NCBI GenBank assembly: GCA_903910585.1 | Contig: CAIWAH010000059.1 | Coordinates: 1 to 45,786 of the forward strand | Length of the DNA: 45,786 nt | From: an uncultured Verrucomicrobiota bacterium | Lineage (GTDB): Bacteria > Verrucomicrobiota > Verrucomicrobiia > Limisphaerales > UBA9464 | Direction of reading: 5' to 3' | Shown here: positions 34,843-43,062 of the stretch, piece after piece | Layout of the letters: the number at the start of each line of letters is the position of its first letter | Numbering within the stretch: the stretch's first letter is position 1 | The notes under the pieces: generated by a model | The model's input: the letters and a program-made list of their open reading frames with translations, nothing else | The model's database searches: none | What the model was told of the DNA's origin: nothing | Made by a program: the position numbers and the translations under genes

Positions 34843-36564
34843 TCACTTGCTGCTGGAGGTGCTGGCCAGTTGCTTCTGGAGGTATTGGAGCTGCTGGTTG
34901 ATCCGCTGCTGGGCGGCTTCCATCGCGACAAAGCTGTCAATCATGCGCTGCCGGTTCTGCTGCACGATGCGTTCCAGGCTTTCGATGTCGGTGTCCATCG
35001 CGCTGGCCTGGCTGCTGAGATTGCTCTGCTTCTCCACCAGGCTGCCGTCGTCGCCGATGGTGTCTTCCAGGAAGGCATCGAGCTTCACCGCCAGCCCGTT
35101 GGTGCCGTTGGTGAACAGCTCGGCCACGGAGGTCAGATTGTCGGCCAGGGCCGCATCAAGGGCGGCTTCGTCGTCGAGGGTCAGCCCGTTGTCATTGCCG
35201 TTGGTCACGATGCCCAGATCGGCCAGGGAATCAAAGATGCCCGCCAGCCCGCTGACCTGGGCATAGGAACGGCTGCGCAGGCCCGACGCGATGTCGAACG
35301 GATCGCGTTCGTTGGCCAGAATGCCGGCGGTGACCTTCCCGGCGCTGTCCGTCGTGCTCGCGGTCTGCGTATCGATGACGGACTGGGCCTTGCTGTAGTC
35401 GGAGATAAAGTCCTTGATCGCCTGCTTGATCGTCTCCGTATCGGAAGTAACGACGACGTCGAAGGTCGCCCCTTCATCCAGCGCGGTCACCGTCAGGCCG
35501 GTAAGGCCCGAGCTGGCTTCGGTGATCGTGTTGGACTGGCTGCTGAGCTGGCCGCCGCCGTTGACCGTGTAAAGCAGGTTTTTGCCCCGGACGAGGGTGC
35601 CGCCGCTGAGCCCGGTGGCGGCGAGGAAGTTGCCCGAGACATCCTCCAGCGCGATGCCGACGTCGCCCGTGGTCTTGTTCGTGAGCGTGAACCGGTCGTT
35701 CACCGAATCATAGGTCGCCGAAACGCCGGCCCCGGACTCGTTGATGCGGTCGAGGATGTTCTGGATGCTGTCCTCGGAGGTGTCGAAGGCGATGGAGACA
35801 CCGTTGATCTTGAACTCCCCTGCCCCGGCGCCGCCGTCGGACAGGGCCGTCGAGAGGTTGGCGTTGGCCGCAATCACCCCGGTGCGGACCGCTCCCAAAG
35901 CGGCCGAACTGGTGACCGCGCCGGTGCCGTTGTTCTGGAGCTTCGCCGCCTGGAGGAAATTGCTGGTGTCGGTCGCGCTGCCGAGCACGACTTCGCCGGC
36001 GGAGGTCAGGGTGACCTTGTCCTCGGTCGCATTGTAGGACGCGATCACCGTGTTGCCGGTTGCCGCTGAAATCGCGTCAAAGACGCTCTGCAAGGTGTCC
36101 CCGGCCTCGATGGTGATCTGCTTGCCGTTGACGGTGAACGTGCCGCCCGTGACGGAGGTGCCAAAGCCGGCCTCGCTCAGGATGACGCCCGCCACGTCAT
36201 CGGTGGCGCTCAGGGCCGCGCCCACATTCGATCCGCCCCGTTGCGAGGCGCTGGTGGCGAGTTGGGTGACATTGAAGGCGTAACTGCCGAGCGGCGTGCC
36301 CGACGTGACCGCCACCGAGGCTGCCGCTTCGTCCGAGACGGTGGCGGTGCGGCTGGAAAACAGGGTGCCGTCCGTGAACGCCTGGACGCGGTTCTGCAGG
36401 ATGGTGAGCTGCGTCTTGATGCTGCTGTAGGCGTTGTTGCGCTGCTGCAGCAGATTCTGGTCGGACAGCAGCCGGCGTTGCGGCTGCCGCTCCACTTCGG
36501 CCAACTGGTCCACCAGGGTTTTCCAGTCAAAGCCGGAAGCCAGGCCTGAGACTCCCAGATCCAT
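34843..36564 (-). CDS. fliD: Flagellar hook-associated protein 2 (filament cap) FliD
   Basis: A 573-residue secreted cap protein. The N-terminus (MDLGVSGLASGFDWKTLVDQ) and adjacent coiled coil (VERQPQRRLL, NNAYSSIKTQLTILQNRVQAF) are FliD_N; the central Ser/Thr/Gly/Val-rich region has repeats such as INGVSIAFDTSEDSIQNIL; the C-terminal helices (VEKQSNLSSQASAMDTDIES, IVQQNRQRMIDSFVAMEAA) are FliD_C. FliD sits at the filament tip and guides flagellin assembly. A sigma-28-type promoter ends only seven bases before its start codon. The gene downstream is a lipoprotein. Confidence 0.93.
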   Translation of the reverse strand: MDLGVSGLASGFDWKTLVDQLAEVERQPQRRLLSDQNLLQQRNNAYSSIKTQLTILQNRVQAFTDGTLFSSRTATVSDEAAASVAVTSGTPLGSYAFNVTQLATSASQRGGSNVGAALSATDDVAGVILSEAGFGTSVTGGTFTVNGKQITIEAGDTLQSVFDAISAATGNTVIASYNATEDKVTLTSAGEVVLGSATDTSNFLQAAKLQNNGTGAVTSSAALGAVRTGVIAANANLSTALSDGGAGAGEFKINGVSIAFDTSEDSIQNILDRINESGAGVSATYDSVNDRFTLTNKTTGDVGIALEDVSGNFLAATGLSGGTLVRGKNLLYTVNGGGQLSSQSNTITEASSGLTGLTVTALDEGATFDVVVTSDTETIKQAIKDFISDYSKAQSVIDTQTASTTDSAGKVTAGILANERDPFDIASGLRSRSYAQVSGLAGIFDSLADLGIVTNGNDNGLTLDDEAALDAALADNLTSVAELFTNGTNGLAVKLDAFLEDTIGDDGSLVEKQSNLSSQASAMDTDIESLERIVQQNRQRMIDSFVAMEAAQQRINQQLQYLQKQLASTSSSK

Positions 36565-36571
36565 GTCGGAT

Positions 36572-36598
36572 TAATCGGTTGTTTGCCGTGGGGCTTTA
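36572..36598 (-). promoter_or_regulatory. Sigma-28-type promoter of fliD, suggesting a leaderless mRNA
   Basis: Minus strand TAAAGCCC-N11-ACCGATTA, with 5 of 8 and 6 of 8 matches and exact spacing. The -10 box ends seven bases before the fliD ATG, so transcription would begin at or next to the start codon. Confidence 0.55.
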
Positions 36599-36621
36599 GT
36601 CCGGCCCGGATCGGCCGATGG

Positions 36622-36654
36622 AAAAAGGTTCCGGCGGCACCCGCCGCCGGAACC
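36622..36654 (-). terminator. Rho-independent terminator of the flagellin gene
   Basis: A perfect 12-base-pair stem (36627-36638 with 36643-36654) closes a four-base loop and is followed on the minus strand by five T residues. It sits 28 bases after the flagellin stop codon and separates flagellin from fliD. Confidence 0.9.
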
Positions 36655-36682
36655 GGAACCTGACGGTCCTTATCCGGCTACC

Positions 36683-37477
36683 TTATTGGAGCAGACGGAG
36701 TGCGGACTGCGAGGTGGAGTTCGCCTGCGCGAGCATCGCGGTGCCTGCCTGGACCAGGATGTTCAGCTTGGCGAAATTGGTGCTTTCCTCCGCCACGTCC
36801 ACATCCTTGATGCGGCTGTTGGCGGCGGCGAGGTTGTCCTTGAGGACGGCGTTCTGCTCCGAATAGCTGTTCAGCACGGAGATGTTCGCACCCACCGTCG
36901 CGCGGTCGGTGGAGAGTGCGTCGATGGCGGTCTTGACGCTGGCGAGGGCGGTGGCTCCGCCGCCGGCCGTGGAGATGTCCTCGGCAGAGAGGTCATAGGC
37001 GGTGCCGTCGATACCGGTCGCCGTGGTGGTGTTGCCGTCGCTGTCCACCGTGACATCCAGGTCGGTCCCATCAAACAGGGAAACGCCGTTGAAGTCCTTG
37101 GTGACGAGGTCGTTGACGTAAGTCGCCAACTTGCCGAATTCCGTGTTGTAGAGACCACGGTCGGTATCCGTCTTGGTGACGTCCTGGGCCAGCACGCTGA
37201 GCTCGCTCATGCGATCCATCGCCTTGCTGACCTTCTGCAGAAAGCCGTCCTGGGTCTGTGCAAACGAGACGGCGTTGCCAATGTTGGAACTGGCCGCCTT
37301 GATGCGGCTGATCTGGGCGTCGAATCGGGTCGCCACCGCCAAACCGGCAGCATCGTCTTCCGGGGAAACGATTTTCGAGCCGGAGGACAGTCGTGACAGC
37401 GACTTGCTGAGGGCGGAGGACGATTCGGACAGCAGACGCGAACTGGTGAGCGCTGCCGTATTAGTATTGATGACCAT
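36683..37477 (-). CDS. fliC: Flagellin
   Basis: A 264-residue filament subunit. The ATG at 37477 is chosen because it is preceded by a strong Shine-Dalgarno and gives the canonical start MVINTNTAALTSSRLLSESS. The N-terminal D0/D1 helices run to about 140 (SGSKIVSPEDDAAGLAVATR). A short variable region with DVTVDSDGNTTTATG follows, then the C-terminal D1/D0 helix (ENLAAANS-type segment NAVLKDNLAAANSRIKDVDV, ending in QANSTSQSALRLLQ). The flagellin is small, with a minimal surface domain. It has its own promoter, structured leader and terminator, so it is a monocistronic unit. Confidence 0.97.
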   Translation of the reverse strand: MVINTNTAALTSSRLLSESSSALSKSLSRLSSGSKIVSPEDDAAGLAVATRFDAQISRIKAASSNIGNAVSFAQTQDGFLQKVSKAMDRMSELSVLAQDVTKTDTDRGLYNTEFGKLATYVNDLVTKDFNGVSLFDGTDLDVTVDSDGNTTTATGIDGTAYDLSAEDISTAGGGATALASVKTAIDALSTDRATVGANISVLNSYSEQNAVLKDNLAAANSRIKDVDVAEESTNFAKLNILVQAGTAMLAQANSTSQSALRLLQ

Positions 37478-37482
37478 AACAG

Positions 37483-37490
37483 ACTCCTTT
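37483..37490 (-). promoter_or_regulatory. Strong Shine-Dalgarno of flagellin
   Basis: AAAGGAGT on the minus strand, five bases before the ATG at 37477. Most genes in this window have no such site, so it fits the very high translation expected for flagellin and fixes the start. Confidence 0.85.
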
Positions 37491-37500
37491 CCTTGAGTCA

Positions 37501-37539
37501 CCCCTTGCGGGGATTTGAAGTGACGGCTTCCTTGCCGTC
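37501..37539 (-). other. Structured 5' leader of flagellin mRNA
   Basis: Two small perfect hairpins sit in the leader of about 135 bases: CCCC-TTGC-GGGG (37501-37512) and GACGGC-TTCCTT-GCCGTC (37522-37539). They lie just above the Shine-Dalgarno. They may stabilise the mRNA or bind a regulator such as CsrA; the sequence does not show which. Confidence 0.45.
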
Positions 37540-37619
37540 GTTGGTGGACTTGATTGGGCTCCACCTTGCTCCCTGCCGGCCCTTTCTGGCTGCCGGCCGC
37601 CCGTCTTGCGACAACTGAC

Positions 37620-37646
37620 TCATCGGCGCCCTTTGATTTTTCTTAA
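37620..37646 (-). promoter_or_regulatory. Sigma-28-type promoter of flagellin
   Basis: Minus strand TTAAGAAA-N11-GCCGATGA, with exact spacing and 7 of 8 in the -10 box. It ends 142 bases before the ATG, and the region between is noncoding. Confidence 0.75.
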
Positions 37647-37717
37647 GCCCGCCTTGAAACACCCGAAGTAGCCTCCGTAGTCACCGCCGGATCGCCGGCG
37701 TTGCCAACTCCGCCGTC

Positions 37718-39346
37718 ATGTCCGCCCCCCCACTGACGCTCACTGTCTGCGTGATCGCCCGCAATGAAGAGCGGTTCATCGGCCAATGCCTTGCCTCCAT
37801 CGCGGGCTTGGCCGCCCAGGTGGTCGTGCTCGACACGGGCTCCACGGATCGCACGGTCGAACTGGCCAGGGCGGCGGGCGCAGAGGTGCACCCGTTTGCC
37901 TGGGTGGATGATTTCGCTGCCGCCCGGAACGCAGCTTTGGACCACGCCCGCGGCCAATGGGTGCTGATGCTGGATGCGGACGAGGAACTTCCCCCGGACC
38001 AGCATGCCAGCCTGCGGGAACACCTGGCCGACAACACCGCCGCCGGATTCCGCCTGCCCCTTGTGAACGTCGGTGAGGAGGCCCTCGGCGCGAATCATGT
38101 TCCCCGGCTGTTCCGAAATGTCGCCGGCGCCCGTTATGTCGGGCGCATCCACGAACAGGTGTTTCCGAGCCTGCTCGCCGCCACAAAGGCAGCCGGTCAG
38201 ACCGCCAAACTCGGCCGGGCGCGGTTGCTCCACCACGGATATTCGGCGGCGCTGACCCGCGAACGCGACAAGGTCGCACGCAACCTGCAACTGCTCGTGA
38301 AGGCGGTCGCCGAACGCCCTCACGATGCGAACCTGCGCCTGAATCTCGGTCTGGAACGGGTGCGCTCAGGGGATCTCGACGGTGGCCTCCGGGACTACGC
38401 GGAGGCCTTTCGGATGCTCGCTGCGGCACCGCCGGCCGAAGTATCGCCTGAACTGCGCGAAACGCTCCTGACCCAATACGGCACCTATCTGCTCCGCGCC
38501 GGCCGCCTGGCAGACGTCGAAGCCCTGTTTGCCACCCCGCTGGCCCAAGCCGGACCGCGAACGGCCTCGATGCTGTTCACCCTCGGGCTAGCCCGCTGGC
38601 AGCTCCGGGAGTTTTCGGCCGCGGCCGATGCCTTGGGCGAGGCCCTGTCCAACCGCAATTCGCCCGGATTGACGCCGGCCCTCGCTGACCTGCACACCGC
38701 GATGCCGCACCACTTCCTGGCCCTGTGCCGGCGTGAACTGGGCGATTCGGCCGGCGCAGAAGCGGCGTTTCGGGCCGGCCTTGGCACCGCCCGGAATACC
38801 GAAGCCGCCCGCCTCGATTATGCCCGGTTCCTCGCCCAGCAACGGCGGCCGATCGAGGCGCTGGAGCAGCTTCATGAATCGGTCAGCACCGACGCCCAAA
38901 ACGCGGAGGCCTGGGTTCTGGGCGGAAACGTGGCGCTAAGCCGGCCCGAGTTCCTGGAATTCGCGCTCGATTGGACCGCGGAAGCTTTCCGCACACTGCC
39001 CACGGATCCGCGGGTGCGGGAGCTGCGGGCCGAAGCGCTGATGCTCAGCCAGCAATCGGAAGCCGCCCTACCCTTGTGGCGGGAGGAAGCCACCATCAAG
39101 CCCGGGCCGAGGGCGCGGGCCGCCGTCCTGCTGTGCGAACTGTGCACCGAGGGACTCGCCCTGACCGCCGATCCGGCATCCGACCGCCGTGCAGACTCGA
39201 GCGCGGCATTGGCGTGGTTCCGGCGCTGGATCGAGTTCGGAGCGGGCGCTGCCGTGAAATCGGTCGCCGAAAAGCGGGACCGGATCCGGGATGTGCTGCC
39301 GGAGTTTGCCGCAGTGCTGGATTCGGTGGTCGCCGACGCAGCATAG
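37718..39346 (+). CDS. Glycosyltransferase family 2 with TPR repeats
   Basis: A 542-residue protein. Residues 1-220 are a GT-A glycosyltransferase: TVCVIARNEERFIGQCLASI, VVLDTGSTDRTVELA, WVLMLDADEEL (the DxD metal site), RLFRNVAGARYVGRIHEQ. From about 200 on the protein is a helical tetratricopeptide array (NLGLERVRSGDLDGGLRDYAEAF; LFTLGLARWQLREFSAAADALGEAL written as short repeats) likely to bind protein partners. It is transcribed away from flagellin, with 240 bases between. This pattern is often seen for flagellin-glycosylating enzymes, but a cell-wall or polysaccharide target is equally possible. Confidence 0.85.
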   Translation: MSAPPLTLTVCVIARNEERFIGQCLASIAGLAAQVVVLDTGSTDRTVELARAAGAEVHPFAWVDDFAAARNAALDHARGQWVLMLDADEELPPDQHASLREHLADNTAAGFRLPLVNVGEEALGANHVPRLFRNVAGARYVGRIHEQVFPSLLAATKAAGQTAKLGRARLLHHGYSAALTRERDKVARNLQLLVKAVAERPHDANLRLNLGLERVRSGDLDGGLRDYAEAFRMLAAAPPAEVSPELRETLLTQYGTYLLRAGRLADVEALFATPLAQAGPRTASMLFTLGLARWQLREFSAAADALGEALSNRNSPGLTPALADLHTAMPHHFLALCRRELGDSAGAEAAFRAGLGTARNTEAARLDYARFLAQQRRPIEALEQLHESVSTDAQNAEAWVLGGNVALSRPEFLEFALDWTAEAFRTLPTDPRVRELRAEALMLSQQSEAALPLWREEATIKPGPRARAAVLLCELCTEGLALTADPASDRRADSSAALAWFRRWIEFGAGAAVKSVAEKRDRIRDVLPEFAAVLDSVVADAA

Positions 39347-39370
39347 CCGACCCGGATACTGGTTCCGGCG

Positions 39371-39437
39371 ATTTGAACGGGATTGATGACCGGCGCAGTT
39401 TGCCCGGATCAGCGGATTCGCGGTCGGACGTTCAAAT
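39371..39437 (+). repeat. Inverted repeat in the convergent gap
   Basis: ATTTGAACG at 39371-39379 and its complement CGTTCAAAT at 39429-39437 are separated by 49 bases, between the convergent glycosyltransferase and heme-protein genes. It has no T tract. It may be a transcript-end structure for both genes or chance. Confidence 0.3.
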
Positions 39438-39446
39438 AAGCGCATA

Positions 39447-40640
39447 CTATTTCGGCAACGGCACCTGTCCGGGACGGGTCAGGTAGTAAAGCAGGTCCCG
39501 GATCTCCGTTTCCGGCAACTGCCCCAGCAAACCTTCCGGCATCATGGACTGCTCACTTTCTTCGACCTTCTCCACCTCCGCCTTGGGAAGGGTGACGACT
39601 TCCGTCGCGGTCTGGACCGTGTAGGCGGCGGCGTCCTGCGATTTAACCACGCCCATCACAACGCGCCCGTCCTTCGTCTCCAGCGTGGATGCCCGGTATT
39701 CGTTGGGAATGACCGCGTTCGGGAACAGGATGTTCTGGAGCAGATAGTCGAGGTCACCCCGGTTCGCCCCGGTGATGTCCGGACCGACGTTTCCGCCCGT
39801 GTCGAACAGGCGATGGCACTGGGAGCAGACCTTGTTGAAAACCACCCGGCCCCGCGGGGCATCGCCCGGAGTGGAACCGCCCGCCCAATAGACCTTTTTC
39901 ATTCTGGCGATCTCGGCCTCCATGTCGGGGCTGGTTTCCCGCATCACCCCCCACAACTTGGTCAGCTCCTGGCGCAACCCCTCGTCCTTCAGGCCCCGCA
40001 GTTGCCGCACGAGATCAGCGGTCAGTTCGGCTTTGGGAACCTGCTGGGCAGCCACGGCCGCGAGCAGCGGCTTCGCAAACGCCACCCGGGAGGCGAGGGC
40101 ATTCAGCGCATCGCGACGCTCGGCCGGGGTCAACCGGCCGTAAGCTCCCAAGATGGCTGCCGGGGTGCCCCCGTCGTCGAAGGCGGCCAGGCCGCGAATG
40201 GCCACCACCCGCACGGCCGGGTCGCCCACGAGGGCTTGAAGCAGCTTCGGCAGGCCGTCGTCGCGGATTGCGAGGAGAGATTCCAAGGCGGTGCGTCGTG
40301 CACCCGCCTCGGCCTTGGTATCGGCTGCAGTGGCCCGTAAGGCGGTGCGGGCGCGGGGACTGCCGAACGTCAGGGACAGCGTTTGGGTCAGCGTCCGCAC
40401 TTCGCCGTTGGCGCTGTCCGCCAACTTCGCCTCAACCGCTTCCCAACCGGCCGGCATCGGCGCGGTCCGCCGGCCCTTCAGCGCTTCGCTGAGGCCCCGC
40501 AACACGTCCATTTGGACCTGGGCATCGGACGATTCCACCAGCATCTGGGTGAGCTTCGGCAACGCGTCCGCCGCGGTGGCGGACCCGGCGAGGGCGCATC
40601 CCACGGCCAGGAGTGAGACGAAACGGGCGAGGGCAATCAT
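39447..40640 (-). CDS. Heme protein with HEAT-like repeats (TIGR02603-type C-terminus)
   Basis: A 397-residue secreted protein. ATG 40640 gives a signal peptide (ARFVSLLAVGCALAGSATAA); the longer form is rejected. Residues 25-250 are HEAT-like helical repeats (RTALESLLAIRDDGLPKLLQ; VRVVAIRGLAAFDDGG). The C-terminal 135 residues are the PVC-type heme domain: VFNKVCSQCHRLFDTGGNVG with one CxxCH, LDYLLQNILFPNAVIPNEY, and TKDGRVVMGVVKSQDAAAYT. This domain normally ends much larger proteins; here it follows only HEAT repeats. It is probably a periplasmic electron carrier or sensor. It is divergent from the DUF1080 lipoprotein. Confidence 0.85.
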   Translation of the reverse strand: MIALARFVSLLAVGCALAGSATAADALPKLTQMLVESSDAQVQMDVLRGLSEALKGRRTAPMPAGWEAVEAKLADSANGEVRTLTQTLSLTFGSPRARTALRATAADTKAEAGARRTALESLLAIRDDGLPKLLQALVGDPAVRVVAIRGLAAFDDGGTPAAILGAYGRLTPAERRDALNALASRVAFAKPLLAAVAAQQVPKAELTADLVRQLRGLKDEGLRQELTKLWGVMRETSPDMEAEIARMKKVYWAGGSTPGDAPRGRVVFNKVCSQCHRLFDTGGNVGPDITGANRGDLDYLLQNILFPNAVIPNEYRASTLETKDGRVVMGVVKSQDAAAYTVQTATEVVTLPKAEVEKVEESEQSMMPEGLLGQLPETEIRDLLYYLTRPGQVPLPK

Positions 40641-40773
40641 GAGGCGTGCCGGCAAGCTGCCCGCAATCCACCGCAACGTCCATCCCCTTGGAAGGGCGGT
40701 CTTGCCGGAACCTTCGCATCCGACCGCATTTGGGTTTGCCCGAATCCGGACCAAACCTTACGAATCTGCCGCC

Positions 40774-41544
40774 ATGAAATTCCTTCTCCCCCTTTCCGTG
40801 GTGGCGCTGGCCCTGGTCGGCTGCACCCACACCGAGTCCGTCACGGCCAAGCCCGGCGAGACCAAGAAATCGGCCGACGGCCAGATGACCCTGACCGCCT
40901 CCCCCGGCGGCTATGCCGCCAACATGCTCACCCCTTCCAGTCTGGGCGGCAAGGCCACCACCCGCGTGGGCCAGAAGGACGCCGAGGGATTTACCGTCAT
41001 CTTCGACGGCAGCTGGGATGGCTGGCGGGTGAATGAGAATCCCAAGGCGTGGACGTTGGTTGGCGGTGCCCTCCGCGCCCAGGGAGACCGCAGCCACTGC
41101 TTCTATGTCGGCGGAGAGCAGCCTTTCAAAGATTTTGAGCTGAAAGTGGACGTGCTGACCGAGCCGGGTTCAAACGGCGGCATCTACATCCACACCAAAT
41201 ATCAGGACAGCGGCTGGCCGTGGGGCGGTTACGAAACCCAAGTGAACCAGACCCAGGGCGACTGGCGCAAATCCGGCAGCGTGTATTCCGTGCAGGACGT
41301 GAAGGAAGACGTCATCAAGCCCATCGTGAAGGACAACGAGTGGTATACCCACCACGTCGTCGTGAAGGGCGGCAACATCAAGATCTACCTGAACGGCAAA
41401 CTGGTGAACGACTTCACCGAGGAGCCGGGCCGTCAGGCCGGCAAGGATTTCGAGCGCAAGCTCAGCTCGGGCACGATTGCCTTCCAGGCGCACGATCCGA
41501 AGTCGGTCGTTTACTACAAGAACGTCCGCATCAAGAAGCTGTAA
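40774..41544 (+). CDS. DUF1080 (PF06439) family lipoprotein
   Basis: A 256-residue protein from ATG 40774; upstream extension is antisense to the heme protein. It has a lipoprotein signal (LPLSVVALALVGC, Cys17). The DUF1080 jelly-roll domain starts near 80: FTVIFDGSWDGWRVNE, FELKVDVLTEPGSNGGIYI, then GGYETQVNQT and VVKGGNIKIYLNGKLVND. Some family members act on disaccharides or bind sugars; no catalytic residues are certain here. It is followed by a strong terminator. PVC genomes carry many paralogues. Confidence 0.85.
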   Translation: MKFLLPLSVVALALVGCTHTESVTAKPGETKKSADGQMTLTASPGGYAANMLTPSSLGGKATTRVGQKDAEGFTVIFDGSWDGWRVNENPKAWTLVGGALRAQGDRSHCFYVGGEQPFKDFELKVDVLTEPGSNGGIYIHTKYQDSGWPWGGYETQVNQTQGDWRKSGSVYSVQDVKEDVIKPIVKDNEWYTHHVVVKGGNIKIYLNGKLVNDFTEEPGRQAGKDFERKLSSGTIAFQAHDPKSVVYYKNVRIKKL

Positions 41545-41569
41545 GCGGCGGCCACCCGTCGTCCCACGC

Positions 41570-41604
41570 ACGGCCCGGGTGTTCCCACCCGGGCCGTTTT
41601 GTTT
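41570..41604 (+). terminator. Rho-independent terminator after the DUF1080 gene
   Basis: A 12-base-pair perfect stem (41570-41581 with 41586-41597), loop TTCC, then TTTGTTT. It lies 26 bases after the stop codon and isolates the lipoprotein from the radical SAM gene. Confidence 0.9.
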
Positions 41605-41694
41605 CCCGGCGACCGGACAGATCGCCCATCGGCGCGAACAGGATTTTTCCGTTGGCTGGTTTACACCGGCGCAATCTCTTCCAAACTCACCACC

Positions 41695-43044
41695 ATGAGC
41701 AGCATCACCGTCGCCCCAGCCCCGGCACCCGTCGGGCCGCCGCTCCAGAAACAGACCACCGCGGGCAATTACTTCATCTCGAACTATCCGCCGTTCGCTT
41801 TCTGGCAGCAGGAACAGGTGCCCGCCCTGCTTGCCACCCTGGACCGTCCGCCGGTAGCCGGGATTCCGCTCGGCCTTTACACCCATATCCCGTTTTGCCG
41901 GAAGCGCTGCCACTTCTGCTACTACAAGGTCTATACTGACAAGGATTCGCAGGAGATCCGCGGCTATCTGGATGCCCTGCTGGCCGAGCTCGCCGTTTAT
42001 TCCGCGAAGCCGATCATTGGCGGTCGGAAACCGCGCTTCATCTATTTTGGCGGCGGCACGCCCAGCTACCTGTCTCCTGACCAGCTCAAGTTTCTGACCG
42101 AAGGCATGAAGCGGCTGCTGACGTGGGACGAGGCGGTGGAAGTCACGTTTGAGGGCGAACCGGGAACCCTGACCGACCACAAGCTGCGCGCGATCCGGGA
42201 ACTGGGGGTGACGCGGCTGAGCCTCGGCATCGAGCACTTCGACGACCACATCCTCGAAATCAACGGCCGCGCCCACCGTTCGAAAGAGATTGCACGGGCC
42301 TACGGATTTGCCCGGGAAATCGGCTTTCCCCAGATCAACATCGACCTCATCGCCGGCATGGTCGAGGAGACCGAGGAGAAGTGGCAGGAAACCGTGGCCA
42401 AGGCTGTCGCGCTCGAACCGGACTCCGTCACCATCTACCAGATGGAAGTGCCCTACAACACGGGCATCTACCGGCAGATGAAGGCCGAGGGAAAACTGGT
42501 CGCCCCGGTCGCCGATTGGGACACGAAGCGCCGGTGGGTGAATTACGCGTTCGCGGAGTTTGAGCGGCGCGGCTATTCGGTCACGAGCACCACCACGGTC
42601 GTGAAGGATCCGGAAAAGGTGAAGTTCACCTACCGCAGCGGGCTGTTCTCGGGGGCTGACATTCTATCGGTCGGCGTGGCGAGTTTCGGCCACCTCAATG
42701 GCGTCCATTACCAGAACCAGCACGAGTTTCAGCCCTACGTGGACGCCGTGACGGCGGGGCAACTGCCGATCTACCGGGCCTACGTGGTTCCCGAAGACGA
42801 GCGGTTTCTTCGCGAGTTCATGCTGCAACTGAAGCTGGGGCAGGTCAGCGCATCCGCATTTGCCCGGAAATTCGGCCGAGACCCGCGGGAGCAGTTTGCC
42901 GCGGCGCTTGCCTCGATCCGGGAACAGGGATTTCTCACGAACGGCGGTGACAACATCGGCCTGACCCGCGACGGGCTGCTGCAGGTGGATCGCCTGCTTC
43001 AGGAATTCTTCAAGCCGGAGCACCGCACCGGGCGTTATGCCTGA
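41695..43044 (+). CDS. Radical SAM protein, coproporphyrinogen oxidase-like (HemN/HemW type)
   Basis: A 449-residue protein; the ATG at 41695 lies after the terminator. It has the radical SAM cluster motif C68-x3-C72-x2-C75 (PFCRKRCHFCYYK), the SAM-binding FIYFGGGTPSYLS, and VTRLSLGIEHFDDHILEING with the HemN-family NGR(A/T)H motif. The C-terminal part (LREFMLQLKLGQVSASAF; EQGFLTNGGDN) is a winged-helix HemN-C-like tail. The family covers oxygen-independent coproporphyrinogen oxidase, the heme chaperone HemW and heme-degrading ChuW. CxxxCxxC with Tyr-Tyr after it does not settle which. The neighbour is a heme protein, so heme metabolism is reasonable. Confidence 0.82.
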   Translation: MSSITVAPAPAPVGPPLQKQTTAGNYFISNYPPFAFWQQEQVPALLATLDRPPVAGIPLGLYTHIPFCRKRCHFCYYKVYTDKDSQEIRGYLDALLAELAVYSAKPIIGGRKPRFIYFGGGTPSYLSPDQLKFLTEGMKRLLTWDEAVEVTFEGEPGTLTDHKLRAIRELGVTRLSLGIEHFDDHILEINGRAHRSKEIARAYGFAREIGFPQINIDLIAGMVEETEEKWQETVAKAVALEPDSVTIYQMEVPYNTGIYRQMKAEGKLVAPVADWDTKRRWVNYAFAEFERRGYSVTSTTTVVKDPEKVKFTYRSGLFSGADILSVGVASFGHLNGVHYQNQHEFQPYVDAVTAGQLPIYRAYVVPEDERFLREFMLQLKLGQVSASAFARKFGRDPREQFAAALASIREQGFLTNGGDNIGLTRDGLLQVDRLLQEFFKPEHRTGRYA

Positions 43045-43062
43045 GCGGCGGTGCTGCGGCGG

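Noticed and set aside
34165..36069. 634-residue plus-strand frame opposite the lipoprotein and fliD
   Set aside because: Antisense shadow of fliD, whose N- and C-terminal motifs are clear.
40736..40764. Possible sigma-70 boxes TTGCCC-N17-TACGAA before the DUF1080 gene
   Set aside because: Matches are too weak to separate from chance.
41170..42276. 368-residue minus-strand frame over the DUF1080 and radical SAM genes
   Set aside because: It spans a plus-strand terminator and two genes with strong motifs.
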